A stretch of 64,000 bases of DNA from Microbulbifer sp. THAF38 (GTDB lineage Bacteria > Pseudomonadota > Gammaproteobacteria > Pseudomonadales > Cellvibrionaceae): NCBI RefSeq assembly GCF_009363535.1, contig NZ_CP045369.1:880501-944500 (forward strand), read 5' to 3'. The notes below the pieces were generated by a model, which was not told where the DNA came from, ran no database searches, and was given only the letters and a program-made list of their open reading frames with translations. Below, piece by piece: positions 1-9,621 of this stretch. Numbering within the stretch: position 1 is the first letter of the stretch; every line of letters begins with the position of its first letter. The translations under genes were made by a program, and so were the position numbers.

Positions 1-708
1 GACCTGCAGCCGGAAAAATCCAAAAGCTACACTGCTGGCATCGTTTGGACTCCGAGCTTCACCGAAGATCTGTCCATCACCTTGGATTACTTCGATATCC
101 GAATTAAGGACGCTATCACTTCTGCCGATACACAGAAGATTTTGGACGATTGTTACCGCGATGGTATCAGCTCAGCCTGTGAACTGGTTCGCCGTGGCGA
201 CAGCGAGCAGATTGAGTACCTGGAAGGTTCCCTGCAAAACATTGGCGAAATTAATACCAAAGGTCTCGACCTGGATATAGTGCAGAACTTCCACTACGAC
301 ACCGGCAAACTGGCTCTGCGCGCTCAGGCAACCCACCTGCTGGAGTACGAGGAATTTAACTCTGAAACTGGCGAAACTTCTGACTATGTAGACTACATAG
401 GAACAAGTAGCAGTGCCTATACCAAATGGCGCGGCCTGGCCAGCGCAACCTGGTATGCTGACAACTGGGACTTCGGTGCCGACGTACAGTACATCGGTGA
501 TGGTCACAGCCCTTATGTAAATGTCCCCTCCCACACCTACCTGAATTTGAAGGCGGGTTGGGATGTGAACGAATCCATGCGCTTAACCGCTGGTATCGAC
601 AATGTGACCGACCGTGACCCGTCTTACACTTCAACCTATGACGATGTAAACGGCACTTACGACTTCCAGGGCCGCTATGCCTGGGCTGGAGTTACTTATC
701 AGTTTTAG
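1..708 (+). CDS. TonB-dependent outer-membrane receptor, C-terminal part
   Basis: The frame is open from base 1, so the gene begins upstream of the window; 235 codons are visible. The first residues read DLQPEKSKSYTAGIVWTP, which is the late-barrel signature of TonB-dependent receptors (conserved L-x-P-E-x-S). The chain then alternates short beta-strand-like segments and ends ...WAGVTYQF with a terminal phenylalanine, as expected for recognition by the Bam machinery. It should be the last strands of a 22-stranded barrel that imports a substrate across the outer membrane. The substrate cannot be read from this part. A strong terminator follows directly. Family assignment is secure; specificity is unknown. 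Confidence 0.88.
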   Translation, partial: DLQPEKSKSYTAGIVWTPSFTEDLSITLDYFDIRIKDAITSADTQKILDDCYRDGISSACELVRRGDSEQIEYLEGSLQNIGEINTKGLDLDIVQNFHYDTGKLALRAQATHLLEYEEFNSETGETSDYVDYIGTSSSAYTKWRGLASATWYADNWDFGADVQYIGDGHSPYVNVPSHTYLNLKAGWDVNESMRLTAGIDNVTDRDPSYTSTYDDVNGTYDFQGRYAWAGVTYQF

Positions 709-732
709 AAGCTTTCATAAATTTGAATAATC

Positions 733-760
733 CGGGGGCTATTCAGCCCCCCTTTTTTTT
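733..760 (+). terminator. Rho-independent terminator of the receptor gene
   Basis: A 7-bp perfect stem (GGGGGCT at 734-740, AGCCCCC at 745-751) with loop ATTC is followed by a run of eight or more T. It lies 25 bases after the stop of the receptor. Confidence 0.9.
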
Positions 761-849
761 CTAAATTTTTTCTTCAGCGCAATGCACAATTAGCAGTTAT
801 TTCATGTGACTAAATGAAAAAAAGCACTATAAAAGGATAAGAGACTATG

Positions 850-1536
850 TCATCCAATTACAAACGGCTGTTATTTTCCTTTTATATTGAAGGCCTCTCA
901 ATTTTCTAGCGACGGGAATACCTTCTGAACTTTCTAGCATCCTGCGTTGAGGCTCTTTTTTCTATTCTTCCTGTGCGGACAGATAAGGTCAACTCCCCAA
1001 CTCAACAGGCTGTCTCGAAGGGGGGCTGAATCCTTAGCCCTGTCATATATTGAGCAATGAATCTTTGTGCTTTTATACAGTATATCAAGTAATTTTTGTA
1101 AGGAATTTATGGAAAGGCTGACGTAATGGAGTATCCTCGTGATCGGCTGCCATCGCCCACTTTGAGCCCCTATCTGGTTTGGGTTTCCCAATTTTATCCC
1201 CCTTTTGTTTACTGGTAAAAATCTGTCATTAAATAAGATCTCCTTCTGATCAAGAAAGGGTTGTTGGTCTAGTTACTCCAGAAAATTTATTTACGATCGC
1301 AGCCAAACTACGTTTTCCTCCCCCAGTTGAAGCATTTTTCAGCAAGTACTAAGTGATGGATAGTGAGAAGAAATATATTTCGGTCGTGTTCCAGAGCAGA
1401 AAACCCTTAAGGCGCCTTTAAAACATGCTCTATTATTGCTGGCCTTTTGGCCTCCTACTCCTCGTTTGGGACCGGAAATGCAAGGATCGATCAAAGCCCA
1501 TTGATCCATGATTAATTTAGATTTGAATTGGCTCAT
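850..1536 (-). pseudogene. Decayed IS5-family transposase
   Basis: Read on the minus strand from 1536, pieces of an IS5-family (IS427/IS1031-like) DDE transposase appear in order but in several frames. The N-terminal piece contains DQWALIDPCISGPKR and NNRACFKGALRVF (1339-1536). A central piece reads GKPKPDRGSK near 1190. A late piece reads DSAPLRDSLLSWGVDLICPH (about 960-1030). The C-terminal piece RRYSRR*KIERP, with stop codons, follows near 865-905. These match the family's usual order: N-terminal WALIEPLLP block, NRxxL block, central P-x-DRGK block, and the C-terminal RRYxRRWKVER block carrying the catalytic Glu. Multiple stops and frameshifts make it dead. Its ends were not located. Confidence 0.65.
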
Positions 1537-2037
1537 AACTGCTGGTTTTTTTATGTGCAGCTGTGTGCGAGAGTGGCCGATTTCAAATTGTGGAGCAGCT
1601 CTAACAGTTCTGTAATTACTTCTGGGAGTGAGCGGCTTTTATAGGGTTGTAAATATGGTGCCGTTAGTTCTCGTTATTTAGGTAGTATTTCATCTGTGTT
1701 TCTCTTGGTTAGTAGAGAATCTGACACTATCAGTTGAGCCCTTCATTACCAATTGTACTTATTATCCGAAATCAAATAATATTAATTTTTGGTGGTTTCT
1801 TTTTAATAAGCTGTGTAATTTTAGAAGCTGTATTTCATTACATATAGGTTGCTACGACCCTCCCATATTTGTGTTGTCATTAACTTTCTTGCTTGAATTG
1901 CAATGATGATTTTTCGCTCCTAAACAAGTAGTAAGCACCATTTGGGTTTTTAGTGAAGGTTGAGGAGTAAATATATTAAGGTGATATCTGGGGTTGGATG
2001 GATACACATATACTTGTGGCTGATTTACTAAAGAACT
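1537..2037. other. 500-bp AT-rich stretch without a recognisable gene
   Basis: No open frame with recognisable content, RNA gene or clear terminator is seen. It lies between the transposase relic and the 3' end of the next receptor gene and is probably decayed mobile-element flank. Confidence 0.5.
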
Positions 2038-4947
2038 TTACAGTCTAAGTGAAAAACTACTGTACCAATACCTTCCAGTCAGATCGTAAGAACGATAGTC
2101 ATAATTATTCTCTGCTGCTGTTATAGCGAGAGGAGGGGGGATGTTAAGCAGGTTGTTGACCCCAATTGCGAGTCGAAACCTACCTGAAGGGTTGAAAGAG
2201 AGTTGTGCATCGTGGCTAAACCAACTGTTTATATCGTGAGTCACGATTTTATCGTTGTGAGCGAAGGTTTCTTCTGTGCCGCCGACAAAGTGTACGGTAT
2301 AGCCGGCCTTCCACTGGTTGTTACTCCAATAAATACCCGCATTGGCTTTAAACTCTGGCAGTGAGCCTGCGCCGCCGGTTGTGGTATCTACAAAAGTGCC
2401 TGCCAACTCTTCTTCAGGTAGTCCGGGGGCTCCTTGGTTTAGGTAGTTCAACATATGGCTTAAGTTCATTGCCAAGTTGAGCTGCCCAAAATCATCCATG
2501 GGTAGCTCATAACGGAGCGAGATATCATAGCCGCGGATAGTTCTGCGGCCTTTATTGATTCTTGTGGCGAGAATCTTAGTGATTTCACCGCGCTCATCTC
2601 TGAGTACTCTGTCACTGAATAGCCCGGCATAGGCATTCTGTTCAACCAGGAACTGTGGGTTACTGCCAATAACATCTTCCTGCTGGATGTTAAAAATTTC
2701 GAGTGCAGCGCTTAACCCCTCTATTTGTTCCGGCGTCCAGGCTAGGCCGGCGGTAAGGGTTTTTGAGGTTTCAGGCGTGAGGTTGGGGTTGCCCCCAAAC
2801 TCGGTAAGATATTGGATTCGCGCATTATCGGTTTGGGAGGAGCAGCCAGTAAGGCTGGCTGAGCTGTTACTTGTACAGGGGTCAAAGATAAACACCTGAC
2901 TTTGGTAGCCCTGTTGGTACATGTCGGTAAGGGTGGGGGCCCTGAAGCCGCTGGCGTAGCTAATCCTTAGATTTATGTCATCTAAAATCTGCCAGCGGAT
3001 AGCGAGCTTGGGGTTGTAAGTATTGCCAAAGTCACTATAGCTGGATAAGCGGATTGCTCCGTCTAGCCAGAGTTTTTCTTCCTGGATTGGGATTGAGACT
3101 TCCGCAAAGGTTTCTTTAATAGTACGTGAGCCTTGGGTTGCGCCTGGGGCGTGCCCTCCAATATAGGAAAGGCCGTCCAGGTCATTAGAGTCGCTGGTCA
3201 GGGCCTCATGCCTAAGCTCAAATCCTATCGCGGCTAAAATTTCTCCGGATCGGTTTTCCCCTAGGGTTCCGTCTGAGATAAAGGTGAGGGATTCCATTCG
3301 CGTGCGACTGTTAGTTCTGCTTACCCCTCGAATAAATTCCAGCTGTTCTTGATCAATACTGCCGCTGGGGCCGAGCAGGCTTATAGGAATACAGCCATTG
3401 CTAGTATTACAGCTAGCAGGTCCCTTCAGGCCCTGGGAGAGTGCTAGAGGGTTTATAAGATTGCTGAGCTTTTCAGATTTTTCTGTTCTCTGAAGAGAGG
3501 TGTTAAGTTCCCAGTGCCAAAGGTTGCGAACTCCTTTGATTCCTGCGTTAAGCCTCCAGGAAGTGGTGCGATTTTCTTGGATGCGTGGGCCCAGTTCCGT
3601 AACGCGCCTCCTAACATCTGTAATTGTTTGGTTGAAAGGATTGTAAATATTGTCTGCCGCTATTGTCAGATCACCGTTATCGAAACGAGTGAAGACTGGG
3701 GAGGGCGCCTTGGTCGATTCTCCAGAGGCGTGTAGGCCCATCACTTCCGTATATATCAGGGTGTTATCTGAGAGGTCGAAGTCGGCAGATAGGTACGCGG
3801 AGTTACTTTGGAGTGGGGTGACGGCGGAGGTATAGTCGTTGTAATCGTAGCGGTCTTCCAGGGACCAGTCCCGATAATCCCTGGGGGTTGTAGCTGTTAA
3901 AGTTGTGCTGCTATCAAGGGCGATAAACCCCTCGGGAATGGCTGACGAACGCTTATCTGTGCCGCCAAAATTACGGCTGTCAGCGGACTCTGACAAACTG
4001 CGGTCGCGGCTCATTATTGAGCCTTGCTTGTATTGCGCAAGGCTGAGCATTACATGGCTGCGTTCACCATGTCTTCCCCAGGTTAAATTGTGTGATTCAG
4101 TCTCACGATCACCGGCTTCTGACTGCCCGTAGTAGCTATCTATCGATAAGCCTTCGAAGTCCTTGCGAAGGATGATGTTGATAACTCCAGCAATAGCATC
4201 CGAACCATAAACCGCAGAAGCGCCATCTTTTAAGATCTCTACGCGCTCGACCAGGGAGAGGGGAATCGTGTTGAGGTCGGTGGCCTCTCCATTATATCCA
4301 TCGCCAATAATGCGGCGGCCATTAATTAACACCAGGGTATTACTGGCGGGGAGATAGCGAAGAGAAACTATGGCTGTTCCGTCATCCTCCTGGCTTACCG
4401 AAGTGCTGGTGGAGTTTCCGGATACTGCCGGCAGAAATTTGAGCATATCGGCGACAGTTTGCGCTCCAGTGAGTTCAAGTTGCTCTCTGCTGATTCTGTC
4501 GATGGGGGCGTAGCCATCTAGCTGGTAATGTCGCAAATGACTGCCGGTGAGGCTTTGCCCGGTAACCGTGATCTCTTCAGGAGGCGAGCTGAATTGTTGT
4601 TCAGCTTTAGGAGTTGAGTTCTTATCCGGGATAACCGCATAAGAGGTTGGGCCTATACGATGATAAGAGAATGGGAGGTCTTTTAATAATTGCTCAATCG
4701 TTGCTTCAAACTGACCCTGCTCGGTGTTTAGTGTCTGCTTGGGTAGTTTAAATAAGGAAGCTGAGGAGGTTTGTACCAAAATAGAGATTTGGCAGTGTCT
4801 TCCCAGGAAGATAAGGGCCTCAGGCAGAGAGCTTGCGGGAAGTTCGATGCTGGGCTTTGGGCACAGTGCGCTAGCTGCGCTATTTGCCGATAGCAGAAGT
4901 GCTAAAAAGGTTGTAACCCAGTGCCTTGCCGTCAAGAGGTTGCCCAT
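2038..4947 (-). CDS. TonB-dependent receptor with N-terminal STN signalling domain
   Basis: This 969-residue outer-membrane receptor has a signal peptide (about residues 1-27), an STN domain (about 33-108, PASSLPEALIFLGRHCQI...) and a TonB box (EEITVTG, 124-130). A plug follows (LINGRRI, then KDGASAVYGSDAIAGVINII), then a long barrel containing NPNLTPETSKTLTAGLAW and ending FSLRL. The STN domain is the periplasmic piece by which FecA-type transducers signal to a FecR anti-sigma protein. A FecR gene and an ECF sigma gene lie immediately upstream on the same strand, which fits. Known systems of this kind take up ferric siderophores, but related receptors import other ligands, so the substrate is left open. 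ATG start at 4947. Confidence 0.9.
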   Translation of the reverse strand: MGNLLTARHWVTTFLALLLSANSAASALCPKPSIELPASSLPEALIFLGRHCQISILVQTSSASLFKLPKQTLNTEQGQFEATIEQLLKDLPFSYHRIGPTSYAVIPDKNSTPKAEQQFSSPPEEITVTGQSLTGSHLRHYQLDGYAPIDRISREQLELTGAQTVADMLKFLPAVSGNSTSTSVSQEDDGTAIVSLRYLPASNTLVLINGRRIIGDGYNGEATDLNTIPLSLVERVEILKDGASAVYGSDAIAGVINIILRKDFEGLSIDSYYGQSEAGDRETESHNLTWGRHGERSHVMLSLAQYKQGSIMSRDRSLSESADSRNFGGTDKRSSAIPEGFIALDSSTTLTATTPRDYRDWSLEDRYDYNDYTSAVTPLQSNSAYLSADFDLSDNTLIYTEVMGLHASGESTKAPSPVFTRFDNGDLTIAADNIYNPFNQTITDVRRRVTELGPRIQENRTTSWRLNAGIKGVRNLWHWELNTSLQRTEKSEKLSNLINPLALSQGLKGPASCNTSNGCIPISLLGPSGSIDQEQLEFIRGVSRTNSRTRMESLTFISDGTLGENRSGEILAAIGFELRHEALTSDSNDLDGLSYIGGHAPGATQGSRTIKETFAEVSIPIQEEKLWLDGAIRLSSYSDFGNTYNPKLAIRWQILDDINLRISYASGFRAPTLTDMYQQGYQSQVFIFDPCTSNSSASLTGCSSQTDNARIQYLTEFGGNPNLTPETSKTLTAGLAWTPEQIEGLSAALEIFNIQQEDVIGSNPQFLVEQNAYAGLFSDRVLRDERGEITKILATRINKGRRTIRGYDISLRYELPMDDFGQLNLAMNLSHMLNYLNQGAPGLPEEELAGTFVDTTTGGAGSLPEFKANAGIYWSNNQWKAGYTVHFVGGTEETFAHNDKIVTHDINSWFSHDAQLSFNPSGRFRLAIGVNNLLNIPPPLAITAAENNYDYRSYDLTGRYWYSSFSLRL

Positions 4948-5059
4948 TTTTATTGCGTTCAGAGCACAAAATTTCGCTGAACGGTTGTATCTATTGTTTT
5001 TGCGGGCGGGGAAGTGGTTATTTGCTCAATAATCGACCGCCATTTGGGACGGTTATAAC

Positions 5060-6133
5060 CTAGTTGTGCTTGGGAGACAAGATAGTCAGGTTGTTATTGC
5101 TGTGATCTTGCTGAAGATCTAAGGCAGTGGTAATGGCTTCTAGTGTGTTATCTGGGTCGGATACGGCAAATGTGCCGGACACTAAACGGCTCTCAACTTG
5201 TGGGGCAGCGACGACCGGAACGGCTAGATAGCGGTTGAGCTCTTGCAGGGCTTCTTTAAGGGGGGTTTTCTCAAATACTAGGATGCCTCGGGTCCAGTCT
5301 GTTGCCTGTTCTGGTGAGGTGTGCTGGATTTGGGTGAGGCCCAGGGTAGATACGCTGACCTTTTGGTTTTTGACGAGGGTGACGGACTCGGGTGTTAGGC
5401 CGGGTGTTTTTTCCGCTTCACTGACGGAGACCTTGCCTTCTGTCACCGATACCCGGGTATTCTCCGGGTTCAGCTCCACATTAAATTCGGTTCCCAAGAC
5501 GCGAATATTTGCACTGCCGGCGGCCACTGTAAATGGACGAGCAGTCTGGCGGGCCACGTCAAAAAAGGCCTCTCCACGAAGAAGCTGTGTCTGCCTCTCT
5601 TTGCGGCTAAAGTTCACGCGGAGTTCACTATTGGAGTTCAGTTTTATTTCAGACCCATCTGCAAGGCTAACAGTGCGAATCTCGCCTAACTGCGTTGTAT
5701 ATATTTGTTGGTCAATTTTGCCGTTGCCTAACCATTGCAGGCCTATCCAGACGGCGAGAAAAGCGCCGCAGCTAGCGAGCCCACCGCCAATAAGCCATTG
5801 TGGCAGGCCCCAATTAGCACTCATAGCACTCTGTGCTTTTCTCGATTTCCGCGCTTCTCTCGATTTCTGCGTTTCTCGACTATTTTGGGGTGGGGAACTC
5901 GGTACACTCTCGGGGAAGAGCTGATCGACTGGCATATGGGCGAGAGCACCCAGGTCGCCCCAGAGTTCTACCACCTCATCGAAAGCTTGGCGATGGGCTT
6001 CCGTGGCTGCCAGCCAAGTTGCGAATTCGCGCTTTTCCGCGTTACTCATAGCCTCTGAGCGTAAACGGGCAACCCAAGCACAGGCCTGGTCCAGGCACTC
6101 ATCGCTTGTGTGATGTTGGGGGTTGCTGTTCAT
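5060..6133 (-). CDS. fecR: FecR-type anti-sigma factor / signal relay
   Basis: This 357-residue inner-membrane regulator has three parts. The N-terminal cytoplasmic anti-sigma region (about 10-62) contains EFATWLAATEAHRQAF. One transmembrane helix lies near residues 113-135. The periplasmic FecR domain (about 145-240) includes GEIRTVSLADGSEIKLNSNS, LLRGEAFFDV and VLGTEFNVE. A C-terminal STN-like stretch (FEKTPLKEALQELNRYLAVP) follows and should contact the receptor's STN domain. The linker at 85-101 is a short Ser/Arg/Lys-rich repeat. It sits between the sigma gene and the receptor gene on the same strand; the 112-bp gap to the receptor may hold the sigma-dependent promoter. Family call is firm; the inducing ligand is unknown. 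Confidence 0.92.
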   Translation of the reverse strand: MNSNPQHHTSDECLDQACAWVARLRSEAMSNAEKREFATWLAATEAHRQAFDEVVELWGDLGALAHMPVDQLFPESVPSSPPQNSRETQKSREARKSRKAQSAMSANWGLPQWLIGGGLASCGAFLAVWIGLQWLGNGKIDQQIYTTQLGEIRTVSLADGSEIKLNSNSELRVNFSRKERQTQLLRGEAFFDVARQTARPFTVAAGSANIRVLGTEFNVELNPENTRVSVTEGKVSVSEAEKTPGLTPESVTLVKNQKVSVSTLGLTQIQHTSPEQATDWTRGILVFEKTPLKEALQELNRYLAVPVVAAPQVESRLVSGTFAVSDPDNTLEAITTALDLQQDHSNNNLTILSPKHN

Positions 6134-6422
6134 ACTTGCTCTAGTAGTTAGGAGTTAAATAGTGCTTTAAGAGTGGGACTCTCGTCTCAAAATTTAAGGT
6201 ATCTTACTCAAATTTGACCGACTTATACGATACTGGCGAGTGTAAAGGGCTTCCTACGAAATAATTGCAATACCAGGGCTCTCTTTGGCAGCAAATAATT
6301 CTGAAAGTGCCTCGCTTTACAGGTTTGGCCGGATCTTTAAGTTCGCTCTTGCACACTGAGACGGCTGAGGAGGAGCCCCCCTCAACAAAAAATGATGGGC
6401 TTATGGAGTGGCATTATGAGCT

Positions 6423-6950
6423 CTAGGAGCTGGGGTCTACTTTGCGCCTGCAGGCTTTTAGGGCCTGTAGAATATATTTCTCAACGCTGCTTACTGAGAT
6501 ATTCATTTCATGGGCAATCTCGCTGTAAGAGAGTCCACGCGTTCTGTGTAGTAGGAAAGCCTGTCGACACTTCAGTGGCAATTTGTCCATTGCCTCGTAG
6601 ATGGACTGCAGTTGTTGGCGTGCAGCCAGCACCCGCTCTGGAGATTGGTGGTCGGCGTGATCATCGCTATGAGACTCGCCCTCCAGCGAGGCTTGCTGGT
6701 TGAGGTACTCCATATGCAACTTGCCCCGGCGCAATTGATCTACCGCGAGGTTGTTGGCGATTTGGTAGAGATAGGCGCGGGGATTCTCCAGCTCCTTTTC
6801 ATCGCTGAGCTTTTGCAGGCGCAGGTAGGCGTGTTGGGCAATATCCTCGGCATCGTCTGGACTTTTGACAATGCGTGCGACAAAGCGCACCAAGGCTTGG
6901 CCGTGCTCGGCAAACAGCCTCTCCAGAAGCGTCTTCCTGGCTTTATTCAT
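6423..6950 (-). CDS. ECF sigma factor, FecI-like
   Basis: This 175-residue RNA polymerase sigma factor has region 2 at about residues 8-75 (FVARIVKSPDDAEDIAQHAYLRL, then NPRAYLYQIANNLAVDQLRR). Region 4 lies at about 110-168 and contains LPLKCRQAFLLHRTRGLSYSEIAHEMN, ending with the SVEKYILQALKACR recognition helix. This is the FecI/RpoE-like group. It heads the minus-strand trio sigma, FecR, receptor, so it most likely directs transcription of the receptor gene when the receptor reports ligand. The gap to fecR is 289 bp with no obvious gene. Start chosen at ATG 6950. Confidence 0.92.
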   Translation of the reverse strand: MNKARKTLLERLFAEHGQALVRFVARIVKSPDDAEDIAQHAYLRLQKLSDEKELENPRAYLYQIANNLAVDQLRRGKLHMEYLNQQASLEGESHSDDHADHQSPERVLAARQQLQSIYEAMDKLPLKCRQAFLLHRTRGLSYSEIAHEMNISVSSVEKYILQALKACRRKVDPSS

Positions 6951-7186
6951 TGCGTATTGCGTTCCCCGTCCCAGGCTCGCTTTATCATTGTGAATTGTTT
7001 GTTCTTAGTGCGAGCTGGCGCAGTTATATCACAAGGATGGCTTGGGCTTCGAGTGGCGCGAAACGATCTCTTGGGGTGATAGCTTTCTATCCGCTATGCC
7101 TCGTCGCCTATGCCGGTATAATGGCGCCCGCGCCAAGAGCGCGTGAGATATAAGTTGGCAGAGGTGTGTCGAGCACCGGAGACTGG

Positions 7187-9187
7187 ATGAGCTATCAAGT
7201 ACTGGCACGTAAATGGCGCCCGCGTCTTTTTAAAGAGATGGTGGGGCAGGAGCACGTGCTTCAGGCACTGATCAATGCCTTGGATAACGGCCGGCTGCAC
7301 CACGCCTACCTGTTTGCCGGCACTCGGGGAGTGGGGAAGACCACAATTGCCCGAATTCTGGCCAAATGCCTGAACTGCGAGGAGGGTGTCAGCTCTGAGC
7401 CCTGCGGGCAGTGCAATGCCTGCAATGAGATAGCCGATGGCCGTTTTGTCGACCTGATCGAGGTGGATGCGGCATCCCGTACCAAGGTGGAGGATACCCG
7501 CGAATTGCTGGAGAACGTCCAGTATGCTCCGACCAGAGGGCGCTACAAAGTCTATCTGATCGACGAAGTGCATATGCTCTCCAACAGCTCCTTCAACGCT
7601 CTGCTGAAGACTCTGGAAGAGCCGCCTCCCCATGTGAAATTCCTGCTGGCTACCACAGACCCGCAAAAGCTGCCGGTAACCGTGCTGTCCCGCTGTCTGC
7701 AGTTCAAGCTCAAGAATATGAGCCCCGAGCGGATTGTCGAGCATCTGCGCTTTGTACTGGGTGAGGAACAGGTGCCATTTGAAGAGGAGGCGCTCTGGCA
7801 GCTGGGCCGTGCGGCCGATGGCAGTATGCGCGATGGTATGAGCCTCACTGACCAGGCTATCGCTTTTGGCGGTGGCAAAATCAGCGAGGCCGAAGTGCGT
7901 GGCATGCTCGGCAGCATTGATACCGGCTTGGTGTGGAAGCTACTAAAGGCCCTGGCAGATGAAGATGCGGCGGGGCTGTTTGCCGCTGTCGCTGAGCTGT
8001 CCCAACAGGCCCCGGACTTTGGTGCCACCCTGGCGGAGCTCTCCGATAATCTGCACCGTCTGGCGGTCGCCCAAATTTTACCCCAGTCGGTGGATAACGC
8101 CCTGGGCGATGCCGAGCGACTGCGGGAACTTGCCGGTCGAATAGCCCCGGAGAATATACAGCTCTACTATCAAATGGCCCTGCATGCCCGCCGCGACCTC
8201 CCCCTGGCCCCAGATCCGCGCAGTGGCTTTGAGATGGCGCTACTGCGTATGCTGGCTTTCCGTCCGCAGGGCGTAGCGACAATTCCAAGGGCCGAATTGC
8301 CTGAAACGGCTGCTAGTGCGGAAGCTCAGACAGCTCCTAGAGAGCAGGCGCCGCAAGCGCCTATCGAACAGGAGAATATTAGCGAAAAAAAGTCTGAAAC
8401 TGTGTCTCAGCACTCCGAGAGTGCTGTGGCTGTGAAGACACCAGAGTCTCAGGCTGAAGAGGTTGCGGTCGAGCCATATGAAAGCCCCGTTCAGAGTCCA
8501 GGATTGGACAGCGGGTATACGCCGCCTACATCTGAAGAGCTTGAGCCCCAGCAGTCTCAATACCATGCGGAGCAGGCCAGCGAGATTGCGATGGATACCC
8601 AGACGGCAATAGCTGAGCGGCCGCTAGAGGCTCCCAGTGCTCAGCCCTCAAGCTCGCGAGAGGGGGTACTGGCTGAACTTCGCCAGCGCGTTGCGGAAGT
8701 GGAAGCCTCTCCCCCTGCGATAGAAAATCCGGCCCCTACGAGAACAGAAGCGGTTGCTAAGGTTGCTGAAACATCGCCGGCACGCCTTGATGCACTTACA
8801 CCAGGCAGTTGGCCGGCACTCTATAAGCAGCTGGGCGTCAGCGGCATATTGCACTCGATCGCGCAGCATCTGGAGCTAGTGGGGCGCCAGGACAATATAC
8901 TTTCCTTTACCCTGGACGAATCTTTTAGCAGTCTCTATGACGAGGTGCATCAGCGGCGTCTGGGGGATTTGCTGGGAGACTTTTTCCAGCAGCCAGTTAT
9001 TGCACAGATTCAGGTGGGGCAGGTACAGGGCAGTACGCCGGCGCGTTTGGCTGCGGCGACTCGCGATGCGCGCCTAGCAGCAGCTCGGGATGCCCTTACC
9101 TCAGACCCTCTGGTTCAGGAGCTTCAGTCCGAGTTGGGGGCTGAGTTAGTGTCAGATACCGTCGAGTCCCTGGCGAAGGCGGATTGA
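7187..9187 (+). CDS. dnaX: DNA polymerase III tau/gamma subunit
   Basis: Clamp-loader ATPase of the replicative polymerase. The ATG at 7187 is chosen because it gives MSYQVLARKWRP, the family's invariant start, with a GGAG box at 7178-7181; a GTG at 7166 is also in frame. The 666-residue product has Walker A GTRGVGKT (45-52), a zinc module with Cys 61, 64, 73, 76 and 79, Walker B near LIDEVHMLS, and sensor 1 at LLATTDPQKLP. Domain III ends near residue 370. A long, poorly conserved acidic linker (about 375-545) precedes the tau-specific C-terminal domain that contacts the helicase and polymerase alpha. A slippery heptamer in the linker should also give a gamma form of about 403 residues. ybaB and recR follow, as in most gammaproteobacteria. 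Confidence 0.97.
   Translation: MSYQVLARKWRPRLFKEMVGQEHVLQALINALDNGRLHHAYLFAGTRGVGKTTIARILAKCLNCEEGVSSEPCGQCNACNEIADGRFVDLIEVDAASRTKVEDTRELLENVQYAPTRGRYKVYLIDEVHMLSNSSFNALLKTLEEPPPHVKFLLATTDPQKLPVTVLSRCLQFKLKNMSPERIVEHLRFVLGEEQVPFEEEALWQLGRAADGSMRDGMSLTDQAIAFGGGKISEAEVRGMLGSIDTGLVWKLLKALADEDAAGLFAAVAELSQQAPDFGATLAELSDNLHRLAVAQILPQSVDNALGDAERLRELAGRIAPENIQLYYQMALHARRDLPLAPDPRSGFEMALLRMLAFRPQGVATIPRAELPETAASAEAQTAPREQAPQAPIEQENISEKKSETVSQHSESAVAVKTPESQAEEVAVEPYESPVQSPGLDSGYTPPTSEELEPQQSQYHAEQASEIAMDTQTAIAERPLEAPSAQPSSSREGVLAELRQRVAEVEASPPAIENPAPTRTEAVAKVAETSPARLDALTPGSWPALYKQLGVSGILHSIAQHLELVGRQDNILSFTLDESFSSLYDEVHQRRLGDLLGDFFQQPVIAQIQVGQVQGSTPARLAAATRDARLAAARDALTSDPLVQELQSELGAELVSDTVESLAKAD
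8370..8426 (+). promoter_or_regulatory. Programmed -1 ribosomal frameshift signal in dnaX
   Basis: Three elements of the E. coli dnaX signal are visible in order. There is an internal Shine-Dalgarno-like AGGAG at 8370-8374. The heptamer A AAA AAG lies at 8386-8392 in the correct codon phase (GAA AAA AAG). A perfect 8-bp hairpin follows (CAGCACTC 8408-8415, GAGTGCTG 8419-8426). After a -1 slip the next codons are GTC then TGA (8395-8397), so the shifted product stops at once, giving gamma. The spacer to the hairpin is about 15 nt, or about 11 if the stem is extended through one mismatch, longer than in E. coli. Confidence 0.82.
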
Positions 9188-9248
9188 TAGAAATTTCGAT
9201 TGCTCGGTGTCTAACCGGGCTCACACATAATAGAGATAGAGGTTACCT

Positions 9249-9593
9249 ATGAAAGGTTTGGGCGATCTGATGCAACAGGCCCAGAAAATGCAGGCCGACA
9301 TGCAGGAAAAAATGCAGAAGGTACAGCAGGAGTTAAATGAGCTACGCGTGTGCGGTGAATCCGGCGCGGGTATGGTCAAGGTCACCATGAATGGCCGGCA
9401 CGACGTTATCTCTGTGGAAATCGACCCTTCATTGCTTTCCGAAGACAAAGAGATGCTGGAAGATCTTTTGGCAGCGGCGGTGAATGATGCTGTGCGCCGA
9501 GCTGAGGAAAAGGCCCAGGAGTTACAAAAGCAGCAGGTGGGTAACCTCGCTTCCGGCATGAATCTGCCGGAAGGCTTCAAGTTTCCATTTTAA
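9249..9593 (+). CDS. ybaB: YbaB/EbfC nucleoid-associated protein
   Basis: A 114-residue DNA-binding protein with a long N-terminal helix rich in Gln, Met and Lys ([18 protein letters not shown]), a central beta sheet ([20 protein letters not shown]) and a C-terminal helix. It is the usual length and family, forms dimers and coats DNA. It lies 61 bp after dnaX and just before recR, the classic gammaproteobacterial order. A GAGG ribosome-binding site precedes the ATG. Confidence 0.95.
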   Translation: MKGLGDLMQQAQKMQADMQEKMQKVQQELNELRVCGESGAGMVKVTMNGRHDVISVEIDPSLLSEDKEMLEDLLAAAVNDAVRRAEEKAQELQKQQVGNLASGMNLPEGFKFPF

Positions 9594-9621
9594 GGGGCAG
9601 AGCCCGGTTGTTTAGCCTTAT

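Noticed and set aside
5235..5924. 229-codon frame opposite fecR
   Set aside because: It is antisense to a well-supported gene and has a composition typical of a mirrored frame.
7080..7186. 4.5S SRP RNA upstream of dnaX
   Set aside because: The conserved SRP asymmetric-loop and GGAA tetraloop sequence is not present.
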